NCBI GenBank assembly: GCA_938023035.1
Contig: CALIDI010000004.1
Span: 1-64,000, forward strand
DNA: 64,000 nucleotides
Source of the DNA: an uncultured Leptolyngbyaceae cyanobacterium
Lineage (GTDB): Bacteria > Cyanobacteriota > Cyanobacteriia > Leptolyngbyales > Leptolyngbyaceae
Direction: 5' to 3'
The notes beneath the pieces are model-generated. The model did no database searches, was not told the DNA's origin, and saw only the letters and a program-made list of their open reading frames with translations. The position numbers and the translations under genes are program-made. Shown here in pieces: positions 9,845 through 18,261 of the stretch (positions are counted from its first letter, which is position 1; the number at the start of each line of letters is the position of its first letter).

Positions 9845-10930
9845 ATGCCTCAACCTACCCTCTATCTTGCTATTACCAACCACGGCTTTGGTCATGCCAC
9901 GCGCTCAGCGGCGATCGCCGCTGAAATTCAGCGGCTCTGCCCCGAGGTCTTACTGATTCTGGCGACTACCGCTCCCCGCTGGTTATTAGAAGAATCCATT
10001 GCGGGAAGTTTTATCCATCGTCCCCGTGCCTTTGATATTGGGGTCGTGCAAAGCGATAGCTTCACCATGGATAAACCCGCCACCCTGGCTAAACTGCGAG
10101 AATTACAGGCTAAGCAGCAATCGCTGATCGCTTCAGAAGCTTCCTTCCTCAAGCAAAATCAGGTGGATTTGGTGCTGGCTGACATTCCCCCTCTAGCTGC
10201 ACCCATCGCCCATGCGGCGGGAGTTCCCTGCTGGATGATGAGCAACTTTGGTTGGGATCTGATTTATCGGGCTTGGGGCGGCGAGTTTGTTGAAATAGCC
10301 GAGTGGATTGCTGCTTGCTTTGGCCAGTGCGATCGCCTGTTTCGCATGCCCCTGCATGAACCGATGGCCGCTTTTTCTAACATCACCGATGTGGGCTTTA
10401 CGGGAGGTACCCCCCGTTTTAGTGCCAGTGAAATTGAGACAAAACTTACCTTTACCGCCCCACCCGAAAAACGCGCCATTCTTACCTTTGGCGGCCTGGG
10501 CCTCAATCAAGTGCCCTATCATAACGTTCAACAGTTCCCTGATTGGCAGTTCTTTACCTTTGATTACGACGTCCCGAAGGAGATTCCAAACCTAATCCAT
10601 CTAACAGATCGCTCCCTGCGCCCCGTTGATCTAATGCCCTTTTGCCAGGTGATCGTTTCTAAACCGGGTTACAGTACCTTCTCTGAAGCCTGTTGTCAGG
10701 GGATTTCGCTGATTACGACGACCCGCGAAGACTTTGCCGAAGCACCCATCTTGATTGAAGCGATTCAGCACTACTTGCCCCATCGCATCATCTCACCCCA
10801 AGATCTTTATGGCAGCCATTGGCAGTTTTTGCAGCAGCCTCTGCAACCAGCCCTTGGTAATCAACCCATTGATAGGGGGGGTAACCAGGCGATCGCAAAA
10901 GCCGTCGTTGATTATCTCCAAAGCACCTAA
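9845..10930 (+). CDS. MurG-like glycosyltransferase (GT-B fold)
   Basis: The ATG at 9845 gives a 361-residue protein opening MPQPTLYLAITNHGFGHATR. The glycine-rich NHGFGHATR loop (12-20) is typical of GT-B enzymes of the MurG type and of the N-terminal part of plant arabinokinases. A second-domain motif SKPGYSTFSEA near 271-281 resembles the donor-binding region of these enzymes, and TFGGLGLNQVPYHNV marks the domain junction. It has no membrane segment. Donor and acceptor sugars cannot be inferred, and neither neighbour gives a clue. An in-frame upstream start at 9818 adds nine residues without a better ribosome site. Confidence 0.8.
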   Translation: MPQPTLYLAITNHGFGHATRSAAIAAEIQRLCPEVLLILATTAPRWLLEESIAGSFIHRPRAFDIGVVQSDSFTMDKPATLAKLRELQAKQQSLIASEASFLKQNQVDLVLADIPPLAAPIAHAAGVPCWMMSNFGWDLIYRAWGGEFVEIAEWIAACFGQCDRLFRMPLHEPMAAFSNITDVGFTGGTPRFSASEIETKLTFTAPPEKRAILTFGGLGLNQVPYHNVQQFPDWQFFTFDYDVPKEIPNLIHLTDRSLRPVDLMPFCQVIVSKPGYSTFSEACCQGISLITTTREDFAEAPILIEAIQHYLPHRIISPQDLYGSHWQFLQQPLQPALGNQPIDRGGNQAIAKAVVDYLQST

Positions 10931-10995
10931 GATTAAGGTAAGGGTGAGCATTACCCCATCGCTTGCGCTATTGCTCTGTGCCATGGCAACAGTTC

Positions 10996-11055
10996 GTTAG
11001 AAAGCCTGCTCAAAAACAACGTTAGAGCGATTGATTTTGTCCTCAGCTTTCTGAC
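10996..11055. repeat. Small palindromic element, copy 1
   Basis: The arms GTTAGAAAGC and GCTTTCTGAC bracket 40 bases, followed by CAGAGCGATATCTGGG. The same right-hand end (CTTTCTGACC followed by AAAGC or AGAGC and TAT) occurs in the copies near 21171, 31228, 52989 and 61135. Confidence 0.75.
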
Positions 11056-11083
11056 CAGAGCGATATCTGGGAGAGTTACCCCC

Positions 11084-11370
11084 ATGAATGCTAACTTGTC
11101 AACGTCTCGCTCAACTCTGCGCGAGAAACGCCGTGTCACGATCTACACGACCGATCAGTGGGAAACTCAAGGTGATGGGTTGATTCCGGCAGGGGCTACA
11201 ATGCGCGTTTATCCGATTTTCTCAACGGAGCCAGCACTTTTATTGCGATCACCGATGCCATTATCTATAGTGCCGATGGCATGACTTTAGCCACCGAAAG
11301 CTTTCTCTCTGTCAACAAACAAGCCATTAAGCTAGTGATTGAAGCAAAACTCAACCCAGAAGAAGGTTAA
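11084..11370 (+). pseudogene. Small conserved-type protein broken by one frameshift
   Basis: The first frame runs from ATG 11084 and reads MNANLSTSRSTLREKRRVTI up to the G-run at 11192-11195. A second frame then reads YNARLSDFLNGASTFIAI, continues to SFLSVNKQAIKLVIEAKL and stops at 11368-11370. Adding one G to the four-G run (GGCAGGGGCTAC) joins the halves into one coherent product of about 95 residues. The join looks like PAG-G-YNARLSDFL, reminiscent of small cyanobacterial proteins of unknown function. This is either a recent inactivating deletion or a base-calling error in a homopolymer. There is no evidence of programmed frameshifting. Confidence 0.75.
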
Positions 11371-11536
11371 ACCTGGGGAATAGCCGGTAGCTGGGCACAA
11401 TTAAATTGAAGCTGATTTCGGGAAGTAGAGGGGGTAGAACCTCTTGTCTGGGGGCGCAGTCCCCACTCTTCCCTGCTTACAGTTCATTAGGGCTACCGAC
11501 TGAATGAAATCTGTCAAACCAATCGACTCGACTTCT

Positions 11537-11953
11537 ATGCCCCACTATCAACAAATTTTGCGCTTGCCGACGCGTGGTAAGACCCTTTGCAAGGTGACCA
11601 ACCCGGTGCAAACCGTTGTCTCTGAGTCTGGTATCAAAACCGGTCTATGTACGCTCTTTTTGCGCCATACTTCCGCCAGCTTAGTGATTCAAGAAAATGC
11701 CGATCCAGATGTACTCGTTGACCTATCTACCTTTTTTGCCAAACTGGTGCCGGAATGGGAAAACTACATCCACTGCACAGAAGGGCCAGACGACATGCCT
11801 GCCCATATCCGCACGGCTTTAACCAGCACTTCTGAACAAATTCCCATTGCCAGGGGGCAATTGCTTTTAGGCGTCTGGCAGGGGATTTATATCTGGGAAC
11901 ATCGTGAGCAAGGGAGCCAGCGAGAGTTGGTGGTTCATGTTGTTGGAGAGTAA
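11537..11953 (+). CDS. YjbQ/UPF0047 family protein (secondary thiamine-phosphate synthase-type)
   Basis: A 138-residue cytoplasmic protein of the YjbQ family. Conserved blocks are LFLRHTSASLVIQENADP, EGPDDMPAHIR and GQLLLGVWQGIYIWEHRE, which line the putative active site with His and Asp. The E. coli homologue has weak thiamine-phosphate synthase activity, so the physiological role is unsettled. I chose the ATG at 11537 because MPHYQQILRL matches the usual family start. The frame is open from 11504 and would add eleven residues. Confidence 0.85.
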   Translation: MPHYQQILRLPTRGKTLCKVTNPVQTVVSESGIKTGLCTLFLRHTSASLVIQENADPDVLVDLSTFFAKLVPEWENYIHCTEGPDDMPAHIRTALTSTSEQIPIARGQLLLGVWQGIYIWEHREQGSQRELVVHVVGE

Positions 11954-12262
11954 TGTGACGGAGATTCATTCATCCACTATATTTAGTTATCACTTGAAAT
12001 CTGAAGTCCTGTCTTCCTGGGAAGAACCACCAAATGTAGTGCATCAATAGCAAGAGTCACTGGATTTAGCTGCATGGGGTAAGGGAAGGCCAGTTCCTGG
12101 CTAAAATTTTCTCTCACTACTTCTTCTCGTTTGATGGGCTTTGACCGGGAAGCTAAGATGGTGCCTGGGGTCACCTCAAGCCTGGAAAGCTTTCTAAGGG
12201 GCGGTTTCTCCTGACGGGGTTGTTGTTGTGGCTAACCTAGTTACTGCATAGGCGGGGTTGTA
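11954..12262. other. Intergenic region yjbQ to 798-residue gene
   Basis: About 310 bases with no recognised gene. A minus-strand frame (11983-12174, GTG start) encodes a 63-residue sequence with a plausible composition, including the stretch AIDALHLVVLPRK. It has no clear ribosome site and no family I recognise, so it is left uncalled. Confidence 0.4.
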
Positions 12263-14659
12263 ATGGCTGATTGGGAATTTTTACTCCAAAAAGAGGGCGA
12301 TCGCTCTTGGCTACCATTGGATACAACCAATGTCGAGATTCTGGAGGGGCGTTATCGTATTATTGTCCGCTCTACCCACCTGGATACACCCGTCGCCATC
12401 CGCATTCACCATCTTGCCTTGGAAGAGCATCCTCCGAAACGTCGAACCCAAACCCGTAGCGGTCAGACTAATAGCGATGGCTTAATGGTCGTTATTCCTT
12501 TTACCCATCTTTCTCCCGGTGTCTGGGAAATTGATTGCGCCGAAGCAGGCAGTAGGCAACCCAGTTGGCATTACTCTATTCAACTCCAGGTGTTGGTCAA
12601 CGATGAGCACTCTGATTTCTGGGAACCCGATTGGGACAAAGCCAGCGATCATGACCATGACTCACGACATTCACAAGCTGCATCGATTGCAACAGATGCC
12701 CCCCCATCCACCAACCCATTTCTCCATGCGTCTGTTGCGCACCTCCTCCAGCCTACAGATAAGCTCCAAGACGGTCTGTTAGATGACCGGGTAGGCGATC
12801 GCCAAACTCCGCCAGCAGTTCCTAATCATCGCTTGTCGGCTCAGGCTCCCCAGCCATCGCAAGCTCCGATCACCGCTGAGGGAGAGACCCGTTCCACCCT
12901 AGGCGAACCCGTCTCTACCCCTCAGCCTGCTGCCAGTAATCCGTGGGTTTTGCCTATGGGGGCGATTGCTCAGCTCTCTCTGTCTAGCACCCATCTGGTT
13001 GTCTCTCCCCAACAAGTCGCTAGCTTACAGGGGCAAATCCAGGTTTCTGTACCAGCCGCTACGCCAGAACTCGCTGAGCCAATTCCTGATCCATGGGAAA
13101 CTGACCTGGTTCCGGTGACACTTACCCCTACCCAGTTGGTGGGGATCGAGCTGACCCTGCGAGATCCTCAAACCTTGCAAGTGCTGCTGAGCGATCGCCA
13201 ACCCCTGACACAAACCGCCCCTTCCTTGCCTTTTACCTTCTCCTTTCAGCTCCCCAATCCCCTCAACACCCACCTCGTTCTCGGAGAAGTTGTGATTTGG
13301 GGTACTACCCTAACCGAGCCAGAACCCACCGTGCTGACCAGTCAGCCCTTCACTGTCACGGTCAACCCTAAAGAGTTAACGCAGCAACTTGCCCAACTGC
13401 AAAGCGTGATTGCCCAGGGAATTTCCACCACCGATCAAGATGAGTTACCGTTGCGGCTGGCACAACAGATGGCCAGAGCCAATACGATTGATCTCTCTTT
13501 CCTCAACTTAGCCAATGGGCAACCCCTGCAACCATCCCCCATTTCCCCGCACTTACAACAGCCCGATTTGGAGTTATCCTTTCTCGAACCCTCTTTTGCT
13601 CCAAAATCTACCCCAGAGCCTATAACCCGTTTATCTCTGGCAGGGCAGCCTTTGCCCCCGCAAATCTATCAACCAGACCCTGACCAAGTCAAACAACGCC
13701 CGATTGACCTACCAATGTTTGGCCGAGAGCGCAAGACGGGTGAATCGCCTCTGCGCTCATCCCAGTCCGCCTCTAGTATGACTTCGCCACCCACCCTGGA
13801 AGCCAACCCAGCTAATGCTGAGACCCCTCCCCTTGCCTTAACCGCAGAGATCGCTTTAAGCCAGCCAGTTAGTGATTCTGTAGCTACCCCAAGCGATCCA
13901 CCAGTGATGCCGGCTTCCACAGCTATCAACCCTGATTTTTCCCCTGAAGACCCGCAGCCAAATACTGTAACGCCAAACGCTGTAACAGAGTTTCCAGCAG
14001 TAGTTTCCCCTCCCCTTGATTTGCCTTCCCCGACTCAAATAGCTTTCCAGGCTCTCAAGTTGCAAGAGCGGTTCTTTAATCGTCTCAGCACTCTGGCTAG
14101 CCATGCTCAAACAGAGCTACCCTCTGCCTCTGATCTGGTGATTGAAAACCCCTTTGCAACCATCACCCCTCCGGTCGAAGAACCAGACTACCTCAGTCAG
14201 GAGATTGTGGTGGACGATGAAGATCCTTTACCTAGAGCCACTTCTACGCCCCAGTCTGAAACAACTGCTGATAACCCTCTGATTTTGCCTGCCGATCAGG
14301 CGGTACCAGTACCGATCCTGTCTGTACCAGCGGGCGAACTTACGAGTGGGCAAACCATTAATCTGCGCGCCCGTATCCCTAATTTGTTGCCCTGCATCTA
14401 TATCAAGTTCTGGATCACGGATTGCGAAACTCGCTCCTTGCTGGACGGCCCCCATTGGCTGACGGAACTGATTCCCAATGGTTACGGTGAGCTGGAGGCG
14501 TTAACCCAACTGGTCGTACCTGCTGGCAGTTTAGATATCCGATTTGAGGCGATCGCCGTCGAGATGGCCACCCAGCGCGAAAGTCACAAGGCTAGCGTAG
14601 AACGAAAAGTGATTCCCCCCGATCTGCCCAGCCTATCGGCAGAGCCATGGAGCATCTGA
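12263..14659 (+). CDS. Large proline-rich protein of unknown function
   Basis: A 798-residue protein with no signal peptide and no membrane segment, so probably cytoplasmic. Three parts can be seen. An N-terminal beta-rich module (about 1-115) starts MADWEFLLQKEGDRSWLPL and ends near HYSIQLQVLV. A long Pro/Thr/Ser/Gln-rich middle (about 120-690) contains a small beta-rich island around 220-355 with repeated TLTP/SLPFTFSFQLP stretches. A C-terminal beta-rich module (about 695-790) has LRARIPNLLPCIYIKFWITD. The ends look like immunoglobulin-like folds joined by disordered linker. I do not recognise the family, though the layout resembles cyanobacteria-only hypothetical proteins. Codon use matches the neighbours, and the whole frame is intact, which argues for a real gene. 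Confidence 0.75.
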   Translation: MADWEFLLQKEGDRSWLPLDTTNVEILEGRYRIIVRSTHLDTPVAIRIHHLALEEHPPKRRTQTRSGQTNSDGLMVVIPFTHLSPGVWEIDCAEAGSRQPSWHYSIQLQVLVNDEHSDFWEPDWDKASDHDHDSRHSQAASIATDAPPSTNPFLHASVAHLLQPTDKLQDGLLDDRVGDRQTPPAVPNHRLSAQAPQPSQAPITAEGETRSTLGEPVSTPQPAASNPWVLPMGAIAQLSLSSTHLVVSPQQVASLQGQIQVSVPAATPELAEPIPDPWETDLVPVTLTPTQLVGIELTLRDPQTLQVLLSDRQPLTQTAPSLPFTFSFQLPNPLNTHLVLGEVVIWGTTLTEPEPTVLTSQPFTVTVNPKELTQQLAQLQSVIAQGISTTDQDELPLRLAQQMARANTIDLSFLNLANGQPLQPSPISPHLQQPDLELSFLEPSFAPKSTPEPITRLSLAGQPLPPQIYQPDPDQVKQRPIDLPMFGRERKTGESPLRSSQSASSMTSPPTLEANPANAETPPLALTAEIALSQPVSDSVATPSDPPVMPASTAINPDFSPEDPQPNTVTPNAVTEFPAVVSPPLDLPSPTQIAFQALKLQERFFNRLSTLASHAQTELPSASDLVIENPFATITPPVEEPDYLSQEIVVDDEDPLPRATSTPQSETTADNPLILPADQAVPVPILSVPAGELTSGQTINLRARIPNLLPCIYIKFWITDCETRSLLDGPHWLTELIPNGYGELEALTQLVVPAGSLDIRFEAIAVEMATQRESHKASVERKVIPPDLPSLSAEPWSI

Positions 14660-14790
14660 GCATAGCATTACGCACAAAATGACAAGACCTTTCTCACTGT
14701 TAAGAATTTTGAGGAAACGAAAAGCAACACCCAGCTTCGCAGTAGAGTCACAAATGAAATCTATCCATATTTAGATAGGAAACATTGGTT

Positions 14791-14919
14791 ATGAGCGGTT
14801 CATACGCAGCCTCCTTTTTACCCTGGATTCTGATCCCCGTTGTGTGCTGGCTTTTTCCTGCTGTAACAATGGGGCTTTTATTCCTTTATATTGAGCGGGA
14901 AGACCCCAGCGGTATCTAA
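14791..14919 (+). CDS. psaI: Photosystem I reaction centre subunit VIII (PsaI)
   Basis: A 42-residue single-span thylakoid protein reading [18 protein letters not shown] at its start and [12 protein letters not shown] at its end, with the central [14 protein letters not shown] helix. This matches PsaI, which binds next to PsaL and helps trimer formation of photosystem I. ATTTAGATAGGAAAC just upstream carries the ribosome site. In many cyanobacteria psaI sits beside psaL, but no psaL is present here. A strong hairpin follows 31 bases after the stop. Confidence 0.95.
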   Translation: MSGSYAASFLPWILIPVVCWLFPAVTMGLLFLYIEREDPSGI

Positions 14920-14950
14920 ATCAGCCAAACAGTCACGTTACTGCTCAGTC

Positions 14951-14980
14951 AAAAGCCGCCCCACCTCTGGGACGGCTTTC
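14951..14980 (+). terminator. Hairpin terminator after psaI
   Basis: AAAGCCGCCCC and GGGACGGCTTT pair with one mismatch around a short ACCTCT loop, 31 bases past the psaI stop. The bases that follow (CTAGTTAGTTT) are moderately T-rich. Confidence 0.75.
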
Positions 14981-15039
14981 TAGTTAGTTTAGTTAACTAG
15001 TGGCCTAGGGCATAGTTCGGACTACCCCTACCTGAACTC

Positions 15040-15150
15040 GTCTCCCAAGGTGGGAGTTGGGTTTTGCTTTGGCTTCACTACTCCCATTAAAGGAGAAGGG
15101 ACATTGCCCTAGCAGGTATTCAAGCAAGGGGGGTGAGGGTGGCCTAAACT
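15040..15150. repeat. Dispersed CCCTCACCC-type repeat, copy 3 (degenerate)
   Basis: CGTCTCCCAAGGTGGGAGTTG at about 15041 and the phrases AGGAGAAGGGACATTGCCCT and GGGGGGTGAGGGTGGCC resemble the repeat at 1-235 and 36526-36660. It lies between psaI and psbJ, which converge. Confidence 0.5.
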
Positions 15151-15212
15151 AGTCCAGAAATTTCTGCCTTGCTGTACGAGTATTCATAACTCCAGACAAG
15201 CATCAGAATGAC

Positions 15213-15329
15213 CTAGATGGAAGAACCGATACCCGCATAGGCACCGTAAAAGAATAGACCCACAACCGTAATCACTCCTAGCCCAGCAATGGTTGCTACT
15301 ACCCATAAAGGGATGCGTCCAGAACTCAT
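15213..15329 (-). CDS. psbJ: Photosystem II protein J
   Basis: A 38-residue single-span thylakoid protein, [18 protein letters not shown] to [10 protein letters not shown]. PsbJ sits near cytochrome b559 and influences electron flow from QA. It is the last gene of psbE-F-L-J, with CTGGAGGTGA upstream as a ribosome site. The stop-to-start gap to psbL is about 64 bases. Confidence 0.96.
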   Translation of the reverse strand: MSSGRIPLWVVATIAGLGVITVVGLFFYGAYAGIGSSI

Positions 15330-15393
15330 CATCGCAGCAGTCACCTCCAGAAAAGTTGATATCTTAAAACAAGTCGATTCGCCTCAGCTCACT

Positions 15394-15513
15394 CTAGTTA
15401 AAGAAGTAGCTGGAAAACAAAATACCCAGAACAAACACAAGCAACAAACCAAGATAGAGAGAAGTACGATTCAACTCTACCGGTTGACGATTGGGATTTG
15501 GATTTCTTTCCAC
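15394..15513 (-). CDS. psbL: Photosystem II protein L (GTG start)
   Basis: A 39-residue protein reading (M)[20 protein letters not shown] and ending ILFSSYFFN. PsbL helps QA function and PSII dimerisation. The codon in the start position is GTG, preceded by CACT, and no in-frame ATG exists at this place. A start elsewhere would truncate or lengthen a very conserved protein. It lies ten bases after psbF. Confidence 0.95.
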   Translation of the reverse strand: MERNPNPNRQPVELNRTSLYLGLLLVFVLGILFSSYFFN

Positions 15514-15522
15514 AGTGATTTC

Positions 15523-15657
15523 CTACCGTTGAATGAACTGCATCGCGGCGATCGCGCCCAAGAAGAAGACTGTGGGCACTCCTAGAGTGTGAACCGCCAG
15601 CCAGCGTACTGTAAAAATGGGATAAGTAACGGGTTGATTGGGATTATTGGAAGTCAT
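15523..15657 (-). CDS. psbF: Cytochrome b559 beta subunit
   Basis: A 44-residue single-span protein, [20 protein letters not shown], with the heme-ligating His in [11 protein letters not shown] and the C-terminus MQFIQR. Together with PsbE it binds the heme of cytochrome b559 in PSII. It lies 16 bases downstream of psbE and immediately before psbL. Confidence 0.97.
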   Translation of the reverse strand: MTSNNPNQPVTYPIFTVRWLAVHTLGVPTVFFLGAIAAMQFIQR

Positions 15658-15673
15658 AGTACCTACTTAAAAA

Positions 15674-15922
15674 CTACCGAGAAACAAAATCGTCGATTTG
15701 CTGCTTTGATTCAAAGCGGTCACTAACAATCGGCAGCTCTTGCTTTGCTGTTGGATAGTATTCATTGGGTCGAGGGGTGCCAAACACGTCGTAGGCTAAG
15801 CCCGTTTGCACAAACAACCACCCTGCAATAAATAGAGCAGGAATTGTAATGCTATGAATGACCCAATAGCGAACGCTTGTAATGATATCGCCAAATGGTC
15901 GCTCACCGGTTGTTCCAGCCAT
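15674..15922 (-). CDS. psbE: Cytochrome b559 alpha subunit
   Basis: An 82-residue protein opening [20 protein letters not shown], with the heme-ligating His in [19 protein letters not shown] and a lumenal tail containing PRPNEYYP. It is essential for PSII assembly. It is the first gene of psbE-F-L-J, and AGGACTTTAAG precedes the ATG as ribosome site. The upstream order rubA-ycf48-psbEFLJ is the arrangement seen across cyanobacteria. Confidence 0.97.
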   Translation of the reverse strand: MAGTTGERPFGDIITSVRYWVIHSITIPALFIAGWLFVQTGLAYDVFGTPRPNEYYPTAKQELPIVSDRFESKQQIDDFVSR

Positions 15923-16017
15923 CTTAAAGTCCTCCGCTGACAGATTAAATGAGAATAAGGATCGAAAACTTAACTTCTATCATAGAGGAGAGCGGGAGCA
16001 AGAGGTAGGTCACTTCT

Positions 16018-17016
16018 CTAAGCGGCTGACGGATCGTACCGTAACAAAATGCCCCGTTCTCCCAAGATAAAGCCCTGCTCTGGCGAGAAAAATTTGATTT
16101 GGTAGAGATTGCTAGGCACCGCCTCAATTGCCTTATCTTTCTGCCATGTAGCTCCTCCGTCGTAGCTGACAATCAGATTACCACTCCCACCCGATAGCCA
16201 AATCTCCTCCGGGGTACGATAGGCCAGATCCAGTAGGCCCCAACTAGTCGCAACCTCTGGACTAATCGCATCACTCCAGTTTTCTGGGCCAGATTCGCTA
16301 AACTGAACCTGCCCACCCCGAGCGAGTAACCATAGTCGCCCATCTGTGGTAAAGCCCATGTTCTGCAGTCGGCGTGAACTGGTGCGATTGTAGGGCTGCC
16401 AAGCCGCCTGACCCGGTTCCCAAGTAGAGAAGAAGTTACCCCGCGAAGAAACCGCCACATACTTGCCATCTGGCGATCGCGAAATGTTGCGAATCACCCC
16501 CACAGCCTGCTCAACCAGCGCCTTCCAACTGCGCCCACTGTCGCTTGTGCGGTAAATAGCACCCACCGTTGTTGTCATTTCTGCGGCATTTGGCCCTAAC
16601 GCCTTAATCGTATTGGGCGCTCCTGGCAGCTTCTCACTCAGAGGCACCCGCTCCCAAGACTTCCCCGCATCGGTGGTGTGCAGCAGAATAGAGGGTTGGC
16701 CCACAACCCACCCCTCTTTGCCAGTGAAGTCAACCGAGGTGAACCGATAGGGCTGATCCAACTCCAGGATACGCGGCTCCCAGCTTAGACCGCCATCATC
16801 TGTTTCCAGCAGGGTTGAACTGCTACCCACCAGCCAGCCATGCTGGTTCGATTCAGCAAAGCTGATATCAAGCAGGTTTGACTTGGTCGGCACACTCAAA
16901 ACCTGCCAGGGATTGGTGGCGGTACCCGGCAGAAAGGCGTTGGCGCACCCAACACAAAACAGGGCGATCGCCACCAACCCCACCATCCGTTTCACATATC
17001 TTGCGGCTAACTGCAT
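16018..17016 (-). CDS. ycf48: Photosystem II assembly factor Ycf48 (HCF136-like)
   Basis: A seven-bladed propeller-type protein of 332 residues that helps assemble the PSII reaction centre (D1/D2) in the thylakoid lumen. The N-terminus from ATG 17016 reads [20 protein letters not shown] and then CVGC-A, a lipoprotein signal with the lipidated Cys, as in known cyanobacterial Ycf48. Blade signatures [39 protein letters not shown] and [12 protein letters not shown] recur along the chain. An upstream in-frame ATG at 17031 adds five residues. It sits between rubA and psbEFLJ, both linked to PSII biogenesis. Confidence 0.95.
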   Translation of the reverse strand: MQLAARYVKRMVGLVAIALFCVGCANAFLPGTATNPWQVLSVPTKSNLLDISFAESNQHGWLVGSSSTLLETDDGGLSWEPRILELDQPYRFTSVDFTGKEGWVVGQPSILLHTTDAGKSWERVPLSEKLPGAPNTIKALGPNAAEMTTTVGAIYRTSDSGRSWKALVEQAVGVIRNISRSPDGKYVAVSSRGNFFSTWEPGQAAWQPYNRTSSRRLQNMGFTTDGRLWLLARGGQVQFSESGPENWSDAISPEVATSWGLLDLAYRTPEEIWLSGGSGNLIVSYDGGATWQKDKAIEAVPSNLYQIKFFSPEQGFILGERGILLRYDPSAA

Positions 17017-17267
17017 CACCATGAATCTCAACTCTCATACGAACACTTTATTCAACAAACACCTTATTCGATGCATGGATGAACCTTCGACATCCTCTCA
17101 ACCTCCGATGCCTACTCCAACACCCCTAAAATTAGGGCCGCCAACTAAGCAGGCATCAGCCATTCAAGCCTGCCTCTAAGCTATGTGCAGGTTTGCGTCA
17201 ATCGAAAGGTCTCTACCTAAACAACCCACCCAGCTCACCCCCGCATGGGATACAACTCAGCAACCAC

Positions 17268-17681
17268 CTATTGCAGCCCGTACAGACTGAGAAAGAGCAA
17301 AAACGCTAAGGCAAGGGAGCCAAAAATGAGAATATTTTTTTGCCCTGGAGTGAGACTGTTGACCCCCAGCCCGTACTTTAAGTTTTCCTTAAACCCAGAG
17401 GGTGCACCCACCGCGCCAATATTTTGAAAGCGCTTCTTAGGAGCGCCACACACCGGGCACTTCCAATCGGCAGGCAGGTCTTCAAAAGCGATGCCCGCCG
17501 GAATCTGCCGCCGATCATCCCCCTTGACTGGCTCATAGACATAGCCACAGGTCGAACATTCATACCGATCCATTTCTTTCGGCTCAAGCTTTTTCGGCTC
17601 AACTTCCGAATTTTGATCGACCGCTTTCAAATTTTGATCGACCACTTCCGAATTTTGATCGACCGCGTCTGGGGTACTCAT
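17268..17681 (-). CDS. rubA: Membrane-anchored rubredoxin
   Basis: A 137-residue rubredoxin with iron ligands in YECSTCGYVYEP and WKCPVCGAPKKRF, and one C-terminal membrane helix (ILIFGSLALAFLLFLSLYG), as in cyanobacterial RubA, which is needed for PSII and PSI assembly. The N-terminal extension of about 35 residues is unusual. It begins MSTPDA and has three seven-residue repeats (VDQNSEV, VDQNLKA, VDQNSEV), followed by EPKKLEPKE. The DNA repeat behind it is at 17604-17666. Gene order rubA-ycf48-psbEFLJ supports the role. Confidence 0.94.
   Translation of the reverse strand: MSTPDAVDQNSEVVDQNLKAVDQNSEVEPKKLEPKEMDRYECSTCGYVYEPVKGDDRRQIPAGIAFEDLPADWKCPVCGAPKKRFQNIGAVGAPSGFKENLKYGLGVNSLTPGQKNILIFGSLALAFLLFLSLYGLQ
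17604..17666 (-). repeat. Three 21-base tandem repeats inside rubA
   Basis: Units TTCCGAATTTTGATCGACCGC (17604-17624 and 17646-17666) and a variant with TTTCAA at the start and CAC at the end (17625-17645) encode the VDQN-type heptads of the RubA N-terminus. Units 1 and 3 are identical. Confidence 0.95.
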
Positions 17682-17841
17682 AGGACTGACTAGAAATAGG
17701 AAGGATGAACCACAAATCTAAAGACTCTGTTAAAGATTATGCCATGACTGGGGGCGGCGAATGAGTTTGGTCGCCCGTTGCGGTATGAGATTTATCGCCG
17801 ACTCCGGCGCATCTCTATACATTTCGTGAAGATCATTCTCT

Positions 17842-17847
17842 TATAAT
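17842..17847 (+). promoter_or_regulatory. Likely -10 box of the ndhC-K-J operon
   Basis: A TATAAT hexamer lies 52 bases before the ndhC GTG. AAGGAG at 17888-17893 is the ribosome site and supports the GTG start at 17899. No clear -35 is visible. Confidence 0.55.
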
Positions 17848-17898
17848 ATGAAGGACAGTTAACCCAAGCCCGTTTGTCGATCCCAAGAAGGAGTTGCC

Positions 17899-18261
17899 GT
17901 GTTCATTTTGAGTGGTTATGAATATCTCCTGGGTTTTCTGCTGATTTGTAGCCTGGTGCCCGTGTTGGCCCTGACGGCTGCTCGACTGGTACGCCCCAGT
18001 CGCCGGGGCCCAGAGCGGCGCACAACTTATGAGTCTGGTATGGAACCTATTGGGGGAGCCTGGATTCAATTCAACATTCGGTACTATATGTTTGCCCTGG
18101 TTTTTGTCATCTTTGATGTAGAAACCGTCTTTCTCTACCCTTGGGCAGTTGCTTTCAACCAACTGGGATTGTTGGCCTTTATTGAGGCGTTGATTTTCAT
18201 TGCAATTTTGGTTGTTGGTCTTGTGTACGCATGGCGTAAAGGAGCCTTGGAATGGTCTTAA
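17899..18261 (+). CDS. ndhC: NAD(P)H-quinone oxidoreductase subunit 3
   Basis: A 120-residue membrane subunit of the NDH-1 complex of the thylakoid, involved in respiration and cyclic electron flow around PSI. The sequence opens with [16 protein letters not shown] and contains the loop [17 protein letters not shown] and the [12 protein letters not shown] helix, with a WRKGALEWS end. It begins with GTG. Its end overlaps the start of ndhK by ten bases, the typical ndhC-K-J arrangement. Confidence 0.97.
   Translation: MFILSGYEYLLGFLLICSLVPVLALTAARLVRPSRRGPERRTTYESGMEPIGGAWIQFNIRYYMFALVFVIFDVETVFLYPWAVAFNQLGLLAFIEALIFIAILVVGLVYAWRKGALEWS

Noticed and set aside
11983..12174. Minus-strand frame of 63 residues with natural-looking composition
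   Set aside because: Starts with GTG without a clear ribosome site and matches no family I recognise. It could be real, but I cannot support it.
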